64,000 nucleotides of DNA from Pisolithus tinctorius (Eukaryota; Basidiomycota; Agaricomycetes; Boletales; Pisolithaceae), in NCBI GenBank assembly GCA_024663395.1, contig JANFAH010000004.1, forward strand, positions 434,001-498,000, given 5' to 3'. The notes under the pieces are model-generated. The model saw nothing but the letters and a program-made list of their open reading frames with translations, ran no database searches and was not told the DNA's origin. Below are positions 50,910-61,229 of the stretch, one piece after another (within the stretch, counting starts at the first letter, position 1; each line of letters starts with the position of its first letter). The position numbers and the translations under genes are program-made.

Positions 50910-52729
50910 ATGGCAACCAAGACTCGTTTTCAACCTCCCCGTGGCTGCTCTGCCACCAATCCTGACTCCGCTTCAGCCAGTGGGGCTCGCCGCGAGACAG
51001 CACTAGCTGCCTTGGGCACCACTAGGCGCTCCCCAGGTACCGTCAGCCCTTTCAGGGGCTTCTCAGCCCGCACATCCAACACCCCCACCCCACGTCGTCC
51101 CACTGCTCCCATCCCTGAGGGTGACCCTGGCGATGATGGGCCGGGCGACGATGATGACAACAACCCAGACGATGATGACCCCGATGATAATGGTCCCGGT
51201 GATGATAATCCGGATGAGGATGATCCAGAGGACGAACCGGACTTCCCAGACCTGGACACCGAACCCGCGGTCGCGGTCTTCGACAGTCTCGCGAAGGCCA
51301 TCAAGCTATTGGCTCGCAACTCCCGTACTAGTCCTGAGTCCTCAAGCAGGACCAAGCTACGCGAGCCCGATACCTTTGATGGCACCGACCCTAAGAAGCT
51401 CCGCGCATTCTTCATCCAGTGCGAACTTAACTTCCAAGACCGACCCCGGGCTTTTAGGACCGACCGCGCCAAGGTCATCTTCGCCCAATCATACCTCAAG
51501 GGCATGGCTCTTGAGTGGTTCGAGCCGGACTTGCTCGGGCTCGACGACCCCGATGATCGGCCTCTCTGGATGGACTCCTGGAGGGAGTTCGTCCTGGAGC
51601 TACAAACCACCTTCGGACCCCATGACCCGGTTGCTGACGCCGAAAGTCAACTCGACCACTTGCACATGAAAGATAGCCAGCACATCAATAAATACGTAGT
51701 CGACTTCAATCGGCTTGCCTCGCAAGTCCGAGGCTACGGCAATGGTGCGCTGCGCCACCACTTCTACTCCGGACTCCCAGACCGGATTAAGGACGAAGTT
51801 TGTCGAGTTGGCAAACCCCGGACACTTCACGAGCTCCGCCACCTCGCCCAGGAGATAGATGCGCGCTATTGGGAGCGCAAGGAAGAAGTCCAGCGGGCGA
51901 ATAAGCACCAGGGCTCGTCCAACTCTGGTAACAACAAGTCCGGTGGCTCCAGCAACAATAGTCAGCCCAAGACCGGCCAAGACAAATCCAAGGCCGGCAA
52001 CAACAACAACTCCGGATCTTCTCCCAAGCCGGCTTCATCGAAGCCGGTGTAAGTTATGTATTTAGCGATCCTAGGGACTGCAGGGGACTCCTAGGGCTTG
52101 ATAGGAATGGGTCTAGTTCGACCCAAAGGGACTCTGAGCTTGGATTGGTGAAAAAGAGACAAATGAGTGACTAGAGTTGGTCAAAACGAATGGAGTGGGG
52201 AAATGAGCGAATAACAGCGTCTGGAGGTCGTCTGGGAGTGCCTCAGCAAGGGCTTGTCGCAGTCTCTCTTTCGCAGTCTTCGATTTCGCAGTCTTTGCAG
52301 TCTGGTTCCCCTTTTTTTTGTTGTGTACTGTAGACCTACACTAGTGCGCAAAAAATGCTGACTAAGCTACCAAAAATGCGCCACCAAGGTAGGCTAAGTA
52401 TCACTAATGTAAATCAATGCAAAAACACAATAGAAAGGATAAAATAATTAAATCACCTCAGTAGGGAGTACTTATTCCCTACACCGGGCAATAGTAATAA
52501 CAGCAATTCGTCCAAGCCCGAGCCTAGCAAACTCGGCAAAGATGGAAAGCTTACCCCCAAGGAACGCAAGCATCGCATAGACGGAAACCTCTGCATGTTC
52601 TGCGGAGGGTCCGGTCACTTCGCTGACAAATGCCCCAAGAAGACCGGAAAGGCCAAAGCTCGCGCTGCGGCTACCACTGAGGCCGCACCGGCCTCGGGCT
52701 CGGGTACTACCCCCGAGACAAAAAAATAG
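50910..52729 (+). pseudogene. A gag, split by a 436-bp insertion
   Basis: ATG 50910 (MATKTRFQPPRGC) follows a 38-nt leader. Codons 1-379 contain a low-complexity N-terminus, a D/N/P acidic stretch (residues about 70-125), and the Gag core (KLREPDTFDGTDPKKLRAF, YLKGMALEWFEPDLLGLD, HINKYVVDFNRLASQVRGYG). The insertion 52048-52483 follows. Without it and one CCGG the frame continues exactly: S/K-rich linker, zinc knuckle CMFCGGSGHFADKC (about 52596), and lysine-rich end TKK before TAG 52727-52729. As it stands the protein would end shortly after residue 379. Confidence 0.88.
52048..52483. mobile_element. 436-bp insertion in A gag, CCGG duplication
   Basis: Starts TGTAAGTTATG, ends TTATTCCCTACA. 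CCGG at 52044-52047 and 52484-52487, where M1 and G have uninterrupted gag. TGTA/TACA ends form a 4-bp inverted match with weak further similarity. T/A-rich in the right half. Could be a solo LTR or a MITE; no relative elsewhere in the window. Confidence 0.8.
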
Positions 52730-52767
52730 GTAGCAGCTCCCAGGACTCCGCACAATCTGGGAGCTGC
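52720..52767 (+). promoter_or_regulatory. A gag/pol -1 frameshift signal
   Basis: Slippery A AAA AAA (52720-52726) in phase with gag codons ACA AAA AAA, stop TAG 52727-52729, 6-nt spacer in total, then an 11-bp perfect stem: GCAGCTCCCAG (52733-52743) with CTGGGAGCTGC (52757-52767), loop 13 nt. The -1 frame from here is open into protease. Homologous signals in M1 (9552-9599) and G (14342-14389) have different but fully compensated stems. Confidence 0.82.
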
Positions 52768-55700
52768 GTTGACTCCGGTTGTGCAAACTTGGAGGCTCGT
52801 CTCAACGCGTCCGCTCTTTCCAGTCCGAACTCTTTAACCCTGTATGTCACCATAGAAAACCCAGAAATACCTCGGCTTCGTACTTTAGTGGACTCCGGTT
52901 CCACCCATTGTTTTATAGATAATCAGTTTGTTAATCAACACTCGTTTACCCCTTACTCGGTCTCACCAATCCGACTCCGGCTCTTCGATGGAACGTCCAC
53001 CTTCACCATAACCCAAGCAGTAGATGTCAATATCCGCTTCACATCCGGCGATGTCACCCCGGTAACCCTGTATTTAGCCCCATTGGATTCTGAGTGTAGA
53101 ATAGTTCTCGGACATGACTGGCTCACCCGCTACAATCCGTTGATTGATTGGGTACTGAGTAGTCTAACATTCCGGACTCCTGCACAAGGAATGCCAACCC
53201 CGTCAACACCCCCTGTAAGCCCGGTTCCCACCGGCCTTCCTGACTCCGGTCCTAGTGACCAACCCGGCCTCGTGCCATCTGTACCGGTCTCCGACTCTCC
53301 GACTCGCACCCCTCTGAAGGCCCCTCTCGTTTCCCTAATCAATGCAGCCGCTTTTGTGCGCGCCTGCAAACTAGAAGGGTCCGTCCAGTTCCAACTTCAG
53401 CTCCGTCCCTCGGACTCAGCTCAAGCCCGATCGGCCTCGGCTTCCCCTCCTCCGGCCTTACCCAATGTACCGGAAGAGTACCATGACTTTGCTGATGTAT
53501 TCAGCAAGGCCAAGGCCTCGGCACTCCCGCCTCACTGGGAGTACGACCTGAAAATAGAGCTTGAAGAAGGAACTACCCCACCTCTCGGCACCATCTACTC
53601 CCTGTCCCCGGTTGAGCTCCAAGCTCTCCGGACTTTCATCGATGAAAACCTTACTACCGGATTCATTCAGCCAACCTCTTCCCCTTATGCTGCACCGGTC
53701 CTCTTTGTCAAGAAGAAGGACGGCTCCCTCCGGCTTTGTGTAGACTTCCACGGCCTCAACAAAATCACTAAGAAGGACCGATACCCGCTACCGCTCATCT
53801 CCGACCTCTTGGATTCACCAAGCTGAGCCAAGATCTATACTAAAATTGATCTTCGGCATGCCTACCATCTCGTCCGGATTGCCCCGGGCGATGAATGGAA
53901 GACCGCCTTCCGGACTCGGTATGGATCCTACGAGTGGTTAGTGATGCCTTTCGGCCTCACCAATGCCCTGGCCGCCTTCCAGCGCTTCGTCAACACTATC
54001 TTCGCAGATATGTTAGATGTCTGTGTGGTCATCTACCTAGATGACATCTTGATCTATTCCGGAGATAGGGAGTCTCATAAGCAGCATGTCCGAGAAGTCC
54101 TCCGCCGGCTTCGGCTTCACGGCCTTTATGCGAAGCCGGAGAAATGTGAGTTCCACTCGGACTCGGTCGAATATCTCGGATTCCACCTCTCCCCTGCTGG
54201 CCTCACGATGTCGAAGGAAAAAGTCCAGACCATCTGCGACTGGCCTGAGCCTCGCAAGGTCAAAGACATACAGTCCTTCCTCGGCTTCGCCAACTTCTAC
54301 CGCCGGTTTATCTTTAATTACTCGGACATCGTCGTACCGCTGACTCGGCTTACCCGCAAGGGGGCTCCTTGGAACTTCTCCGAGGAGTGCCGCCGGTCAT
54401 TTAATAACCTCAAGGCCGCCTTCACTACCGCACCGGTCTTAACTCATTTCATCCCCGGGGTCCCCATCACCGTCGAGACCGATGCCTCAGACTATGCCAT
54501 CGCTGGCATCCTTTCTATCACCTGCGGCAATGGCCAGATACATCCGGTCGCATTCTACTCCCGGACTCTGACGGCCCCGGAATTGAATTATGACACCCAC
54601 GACAAAGAATTGCTTGCTATATTCGAAGCATTCCGGACCTGGCGCCACTACCTTGAGGGCTCGGCCTCGCCGGTCGACGTTGTTACCGACCACAAGAACC
54701 TCGAGTACTTCTCCACCTCTAAAGTACTCACCCGCCGCCAAGCTCGCTGGTCAGAATTCCTGTCTCAGTTCAATATGATCATCAGATTCAGACCCGGTAA
54801 GCTTGGGGCTAAGCCCGACACCCTAACTAGACGATGGGACGTCTACCCCAAAGAGGGGGATAGCGGCTATGCCCGAGTGAACCCGCAAAACCTGAGACCG
54901 GTCTTCACCCAAGAGCAACTAGCGGTCTCCCTTCATGCAACTTACCTAGAGTACCCGGTCTTACGAGCAGTTGCCTTAATGGATGTCAAGAAACTTCATA
55001 ATGATATCCTGACCGCACTGCCGAACGACCTGGTCTCACAAATCCGTCTCTCCGACATGTCTGATCCCCGGTGGTCAGTAGATGACACTGGCTTCCTTCG
55101 TCTTGATGGAAGGATCTACGTGCCGGACTCAAATGATCTCCGTCTTAGGGTCTTGCGCCTCAAGCATGACCACCCTCTGTCCGGCCACTTCGGCCAAAAC
55201 CGCACTTTAGAACTCATACGGCATGAGTATACCTGGCCCGGCCTCAGGACCTTCGTCAAGGACTATGTCCGCTCTTGCACGGCCTGTGCTCGGGCTAAGG
55301 TTCCCTGCCATCGGCCTTACAGCCTTCTCAAGCAACTCCCGGTGCTGGAGAAGCCATGGAATTCCATCTCTATGGATTTCATCGAGCAGCTCCCGGCCTC
55401 AACCGGCTTCACGGCCATCCTCGTAGTAGTTGACCGGCTCTCCAAGCAGGCCATATTCATCCCCACTCATGATACCATAACAGCCCCAGAACTCGCCAAA
55501 TTGTTCCTACTCCATGTCTTTTCGAAGCACGGAGTGCCGGCCCATGTAACCTCAGACCGAGGCTCGGAGTTCGTCTCTCATTTCTTCCGGTCGCTCGGCA
55601 AGGCTTTAGACATGCGCTTACACTTCACCTCGGGCTACCACCCCGAAGGTGATGGCCAGACCGAAAGGACCAACCAAACCCTAGAACAGTACCTCCGAGT

Positions 55701-56445
55701 ATACTGCAACTACCAGCAGGATAACTGGGCCGACCTACTACCTTTGGCCGAGTTCGCCTACAACAATGCCCCTAGCGCTACTACCAGTGTTTCACCCTTT
55801 TTTGCTAATAAGGGCTACCATCCCAACATCTCAGTATACCCTGAGCGTGATCTTACCTCCGCTCGGGCTCGCGATTATGCAGTCGATCTAGATGCATTGC
55901 ACCAGTACCTATGTGAGGAGATGACCCTCGCACAACAACGCTACCAAGGACCGGCCGATGCTAAACGCATGCCGGCCCCGGACTTCAAGGTCGGTGACCA
56001 GGTGTATGTCAAAGCTAAATATTTCCGGTCAACCCGGCCTTCCAAGAAACTCTCAGAGAAGAACCTTGGGCCGTACCCGGTCATAGCTCAGGCCGGTACC
56101 CACTCTTTCACACTGCGCCTGCCGGACTCAATGTGCGCGGTGCACCCGGTCTTCCATGTTTCCCAACTCGAGCTGGCCGTCCCTAACACCATCCCGAACC
56201 AGACTCAACCACCACCCCCACCAGTCGAAGTCGACGGCGAACTAGAGTTCGAGGTAGCAGAAATCCTCGACTCCAAGGTCAACCAATGACGCCAGTGTTG
56301 GTTACAGTACTTAGTCCGGTGGTCCGGCTATGAAGGGACCGATGAAGAGACCACTTGGGTACTAGCTACAGAGCTAGACAATGCCTCTGAACTTGTGCAA
56401 GAGTTTCATTCTCGCTATCCTAATAAACCTGGCCCCTTCCAATGA
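52726..56445 (+). pseudogene. A pol: protease, RT, RNase H, integrase, chromodomain (two TGA stops)
   Basis: -1 frame after gag. Protease [15 protein letters not shown] (52893). RT from [11 protein letters not shown] through [20 protein letters not shown] 53824-53826 (Arg/His/Gln position in DSPS-x-AKIY), and the active site YLDDILIY (about 54037). RNase H ETDASDYAIAGIL. Integrase zinc finger (HDHPLSGHFGQNRT, CTACARAK), core DFIEQLPAS, TSDRGSEF and ERTNQ giving D, D, E, then KNLGPYPVIA (GPY/F). The chromodomain starts AEILDSKVNQ, then TGA 56287-56289 (CGA expected), then WLQYLVRWSGYEGTDEETTW and the end at TGA 56443-56445. Both internal stops fit CpG decay; all catalytic residues remain. Confidence 0.92.
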
Positions 56446-56623
56446 GCACTGGTCTCAACCGGCCTCAGTTTTCTGTTCTGTTTTCTACCGGTAGCTAGTT
56501 TTCTTGATCTCTTACTTACTTTGTTTTCTCTTTCTTGTCTTCTCTTACTGTACTATAGAGGACCGGACACCGGACACCGGACACGTGACATTGGCAAAAG
56601 AAGAAACTACAAGACTGCTAAGA

Positions 56624-57689
56624 CTACTCGGCTTCGGCCATGGAATCGTCCTCCCCCTCGGCTTCCTCGTCCCCTTCACCCTCGGCCTCAGCCTGCAGCC
56701 AGGCAGCCTCCTCACGCAACTCATCCGAGTCGAGCTCGGATGACCCGGTATCTGAAGGGGTGACCGCCACCCCGAAGCCAAAGGACTCGTCGATTATGGA
56801 CTCGAGCGCGTCGGCTATGCGGCCCGAGTTCTCAGCCACGGTCTCATGAAGCTCGAAGAGCCCCGCCAGGTTGTTGGCAATGAGCCCCGCAACATCAATA
56901 AGCCGCTCGAGCTTTTCTTCTAAGCCCGAGGGTCCCCCTGCGCTGGCCTTCCTCACCCCACTCCCACCGGCCTCGGGCTCGTCGATCTCCAGCACCTCGG
57001 TCGGCCTGGACTTCGCCCGCTTCTTCTGGCTTGGCCCAGGCTCTGGCGTCTCTTCGTCGGCCTTCCGCTTCTTCCCTTTGTCGGCCTTGACCTTGGGCCC
57101 GGCCTCGGCGTCCTTCCCATCTCCCGGCCACCGGCACTTGCCCTTCGATAGGTTGCACCGAACGCAGGCTACCTGCTTCTTATTGCCGTCTACGAGGAAC
57201 TTGCAGGCGACCTTGGCTCGGGAGCAGTGAGTACATCTAACAGAGGAGGTTAAATTAATAAATAAATAAAAAAAACGCACAAGGTTGAAAGAGTACTCAC
57301 CCGGGGTCCATAACCACCTTCCTCACCTCTCCCCCGGCCTCATCTCCCTTGTCGGCCTCGGCCTTACGTTTCCGCTTGGCCTCATTTTCCTTCTTGGCTC
57401 TGCACTTCTCCTCCTCCTCGCGTATCCTTTGCTCCTCAGCCTCCCGCGCTATTCTCTCGGCCTCGGCCTTCTCCCTCGCTGCCCTCTCGGCCTCAAGCCG
57501 AGCCTGCTCCTCCTGCCGGGCTTGTTCAGCCGCCTTTCGTCGCTTCCTCTCCTTCGCCTTGGCCCTCATCGTCTCTTCCTCGTTGTCGGTGTCGTACTTG
57601 ATGGCGTCTTCCGACACCTGGGACCAGTCGATCACGACTCGGCCTTCGAGGTTGTTATCGGCAGAAATGATCGGTCAAGGGTCGGACAT
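56624..57689 (-). pseudogene. Antisense gene of chromovirus A: two-exon Zn2Cys6-like nuclear protein (one TGA)
   Basis: Opposite to gag-pol, between pol and the 3' LTR. ATG 57689-57687 follows a CT-rich tract. Exon 1 runs to 57301; intron 57300-57237 (GTGAGT...TTAG, 64 nt) joins in frame to exon 2, which stops at 56626-56624. Total 333 codons. Codon 5 is TGA (57677-57675), where CGA fits. Features: WSQVSEDAIKYD near residue 21; an A/E/R/K-rich coiled coil (about 40-105); a cysteine cluster C-x2-C-x6-C-x12-C-x2-C-x6-C (residues 131-164), the spacing of fungal Zn2Cys6 DNA-binding domains; basic nuclear-signal-like KGKKRKAD and QKKRAKSR; a helical segment (GLEEKLERLIDVAGLIANNL); a very acidic C-terminus. 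I infer a regulator; no enzyme motif is seen. The same gene is partly present at 63771-64000. Confidence 0.75.
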
Positions 57690-57826
57690 GATGGTTAGGA
57701 TGAGAAAGAAAGACGCAAAGGGCTTAGCGAGCCACAAGTATCATTTTTTCGAACTCAGCCAACTTTCGGACTCAGCCCACCACTTTCGCAGGGGTCTCAT
57801 GGGTTCGACCCCTAAGAGGGGGATAC

Positions 57827-58354
57827 TGTCATAGCCATGTCTCGACCCCGGCCGGACTCGGCCTCGCACTCACTTAGTCCGGCATCGGCCTCGCCTGTTT
57901 GCTATCCCCAGATGTCCTAGCACGGTGAACACTGCTTTGCAGTGTCTGTCATTTCGGTTAAGTCCTGTCCCCGGTCCTGTCCCCGGTCTGCCTGTCCCGG
58001 TCTCCGTTACCTTAGTCATACATTAGTAATCCTTGTCTTACCAATCCTCTTAGCAATCCTTGCGAGACCGGCATTACCGGTCTCCGTACTATAGTTACTT
58101 CTAGTATATAAACTCGTAGATACTCGGCCTGTAGACCTCAGTCTGAAATCAACTAAGTTACCCGTGATAACCCCGTCTCGGCCTCGGACTCGGACTGGGA
58201 CCCACACAAGGGAATAGCGCTGTACCTTCAGTCGCTAAGTCCAAGCAGTCCACTCATCTGTACCTTCGTCTTTGCCCCTGACTCCGATCCCTCGGCCTCG
58301 CGCCCGCTTCGGTCTCCGGTCCGGTCTCAACCCGGACAATCCTCGTACTTGACA
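57827..58354 (+). repeat. A 3' LTR
   Basis: 528 bp, identical ends to 50344-50871, with about ten substitutions (for example TAGCRCGG, CATACRTTAG, CCTCGYGCCC), all of the CpG transition type. Only 137 bp separate it from the antisense ATG. Confidence 0.94.
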
Positions 58355-58359
58355 AGGCC

Positions 58360-61229
58360 TTTCCAGGGGAGTGGAAGAAGTGCAACACAAACTCTGGACC
58401 CCTGTTGGAGGTGACATGAGCGGGTACTCCATGCTTGGAAAAGACATGGGTAAGGAAGAGTTTTGCTAGGTCAGCGGAGGTGATGGAGTCATGGGTCGGA
58501 ATGAACATGGTTTGTTTAGAAAGGCAGTCTACAACAACCAAGATGGCAGAGTAGCCTGCGGAGTTGGGGAGATGCTCGATGAAATCCATTGAGATGGAGT
58601 TCCATGGCTTCTCAGGGACAGGAAGCTGCTTCAGTAGGCTGAAGGGGCGGTGACAAGGGACCTTGCTGCGACCACAAGTGGTGCAGGACCTGACATAGTT
58701 CTTTACATCAGTGCAGAGGTTAGGCCATATGTACTCGCAGTGAACAAGCTCTACAGTGCAACTCTGCCCAAAGTGACCTGCAAGTGGATGGTCATGTTTA
58801 AACCGAAGCACTTGGAGGTGGAGACCATCAATGTTGGGGACAAAGATGTGGCTATCGAGGTGGAGGAGACCCCCATGGTCCAACAACCAGCAGAGGTCTG
58901 TCAGAGTTGGGAGATGGGAAGCAGAGATGGGGTCAGAGGGTAGTGCGGAGATGATGTCAGCATGGAGCTGCTCAACATCAAAGATCATGGTGGCTCGGAG
59001 CACAGGGGCCAAGAGGTGGGTAGTACAGAGGGATGAAGTGAACTGTTCCTGGGTAAACACAGGGTGGAGGTTATGAGGGTTTACCTGTGCATAGTCCTTA
59101 TCCCCCTCTTTTGGGTAAACATCCCAGCAGTGGGTAAGTGCGTCGGGCTTGGCTCCAAGGCGGCCAGGGCAGAAACAGATGGCTAGGTTGAACTGGGAGA
59201 GGTACTCTGACCAACGAGCCTGATGGCAGGTTAGGACCTTAGAGGTGGAGAAATACTCCAAGTTTTTATGGTCAGTCACCACGTCAGCAGGAGTGGCAGA
59301 GCCTTCCAAGTAATGTCACCAGTGGCGGAAGGCCTCAAAAATCGCCAACAGCTCCTTATCATGAGTGTCATAGTTGAGCTCCAGAGCAGTGAGTGTGCAG
59401 GAGTAAAAGGCAACTGGGCAGAGTTCACCATCGGAGCAGGTAATCGAGAGGATACCCACAATGGCATAGTCCGATGCATCGGTCTCAACTGTGACAGGGG
59501 CATCAGGCACCCAATGAGTAAGGATTGGAGCAGAGGTGAAGGTGGTCTTAAGGCGGAGGAAAGTGGAGTGGCACTCTTTGGAGAAGCTCCAAGGAGTGCC
59601 CTTCCAAGTGAGGCGGGTGAGTGGAACAATGATGTCAGAGTAGTTACTGATGAACTGACGATAGAAGTTTGCGAACCCAAGAAAGGATTGGATGTCTTTA
59701 ACCTTGCGTGGTTCAGGCCAATCACAAATGGACTGGACCTTATCAGCAGACATGGTCAGACCAGATGGGGAGAGGACATAGCCGAGGTACTTGACAGAGT
59801 CTTTGTGGAACTCGCACTTTTCCAGCTTAGCAAAGAGGCTATGCTGGCAGAGGACCTCTTTTACATGTTGGTGGTGCAACTCCTCATTGTGGGAGTAGAT
59901 GAGGATGTCATCAAGGTAAACAACAACACAGACATCGAGCATGTCAGCGAAGATGCTATTAACAAACCGCTGGAAAGCCACTGGCGCATTAGTAAGACCG
60001 AAGGGCATAACCAACCATTCATAGGAACCATAGCGAGTGCGAAAGGCAGTTTTCCATTCATCACCAGCACCAATTCGGACTAAGTGGTAGGCATGGCGGA
60101 GGTCGATTTTACTATAGATTTTAGCATGGCTTGGAGAATCGAGCAAGTCGGAGATGAGAGGGAGTGGGTAGCAGTCTTTCTTGGTGATTTTATTGAGTCC
60201 TCAGTAATCCACACAGAGGCGGAGTGAGCTGTCCTTCTTCTTAATGAAGAGGACAGGAGCACCATGGGTGGAGGTTGACTGTTTAATGAAACTGTAGCTG
60301 AGGTGCTCATCTATGAAGGTGCAGAGTGCCTCAAGCTCGGGTGGAGAGAGGGAGTAGACAGTGCCTAGAGGTGGAGAAGCCCCTTCTTCGAGATCTATAT
60401 TTAAATCGAAGCTGCAGTGTGGAGGGAGTTCAGTAGCCTTTGCTTTACTAAAGACATCAGTGAACTCATGGTAGTCGGAGGGCACTGCAGAGAGATCAGG
60501 AGGTGCAGAGGGCATCGAAGAGGCTCTGAGTTTCATATCTTCAGGGCAGAGGTGCAAGTGGAACTGTGCAGAGCCAGGAAGGGCACATGCATGGACAAAG
60601 GCTGCAGCTCCAATGAGAGAGATATGCAGAGCAGTGCGTGGCAAGCCAGCCATCGGAGTAGGCAGCGGAGCTGATGTCGGAGGAGCAGATGGAGCGGAGG
60701 GTGTCAGTACTGGAGTGGAAGTTGCAACAGAAGGTGACAGAGGTGCCAAGGGCATCAGCATTCTTTGTATTGATGGTCAGAACAAGATACTGCTCAATAC
60801 CCAGTCAATCAATGGATTGTAGTGGGTGAGCCAGTTGTGTCCCAAGACCAATGAACAGGCAGAATCCAACAGAGTTACATAACAGGAAACAGATGTGACA
60901 TCGCCAGAGGCAAAGTGGACAGAGAAATCTACTACTTGGGAAATGGCGGTATTACTAGTACCATCAAACAGTCAGAGAGGAATAGGCAGAGAGACATTTT
61001 TTGTTGGGATTTTATATTTTTTAACTAAAGAGGGGTCAACGAAACAGTGCAAAGAGCCTGAGTCGACCAGAGCAGGGAAAGTATCTATGGAGAAATCAGG
61101 AAGAGAAATAATTGGGAGAAGAGAATTAGGGTCAGAAAGAGCGGATGCATTGAGGTGGACTTCTGCACGGATGGGATCAATGCTTCCTCCAGGACGTACA
61201 GGCTCCCTGGAGGAGTGGGTTAATTTTTT
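58360..61229 (-). pseudogene. B pol: protease, RT, RNase H, integrase N-terminal part
   Basis: Minus strand from the frameshift at 61229. Protease ALVDSGSLHCFVDPSLV (about 61060). RT from HCSFDLNIDLEEGASPP with TGA 60201-60203 in [11 protein letters not shown] (Arg expected), YLDDILIY intact (about 59910). RNase H ETDASDYAIVGIL, then TGA 59316-59318 in W-x-HYLEG (Arg expected). Integrase zinc finger and core ([21 protein letters not shown] where Asp of the usual SDRG is Asn) run to FHSPGKAL at 58360, where A interrupts. Another stop lies in the protease-RT linker (about 60780). The same frame continues at 50343. Confidence 0.88.
61185..61229 (-). promoter_or_regulatory. B gag/pol frameshift signal
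   Basis: Minus strand: A AAA AAT (plus 61229-61223) in gag phase CCA AAA AAT, stop TAA, 8-nt spacer, 9-bp perfect stem (arms plus 61214-61206 and 61193-61185), loop 12 nt. The -1 frame leads without stop to the protease. Stem sequence is unrelated to that of A, M1 and G. Confidence 0.68.

Larger units (their letters stand above)
50344..58354 (+). mobile_element. Full-length Ty3/gypsy chromovirus A with antisense gene, TSD AGGCC
   Basis: 8011 bp. LTRs 50344-50871 and 57827-58354, both 528 bp, differ at about ten positions, essentially all CpG transitions. AGGCC flanks (50339-50343, 58355-58359). Layout: leader, gag, frameshift signal, pol with chromodomain, 1.4-kb 3' region holding an antisense gene, purine tract AAGAGGGGGATAC, 3' LTR. 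A 436-bp insertion breaks gag; pol has two CGA-to-TGA stops. It is the most CpG-rich gypsy here and the best reference for M1, G and the copy at 63391. Confidence 0.95.

Noticed and set aside
56640..57230. Plus-strand Ser/Pro-rich and Leu-rich frames opposite the antisense gene.
   Set aside because: They are shadows of the biased codon use of the antisense gene; no start context, motif or conservation independent of it.
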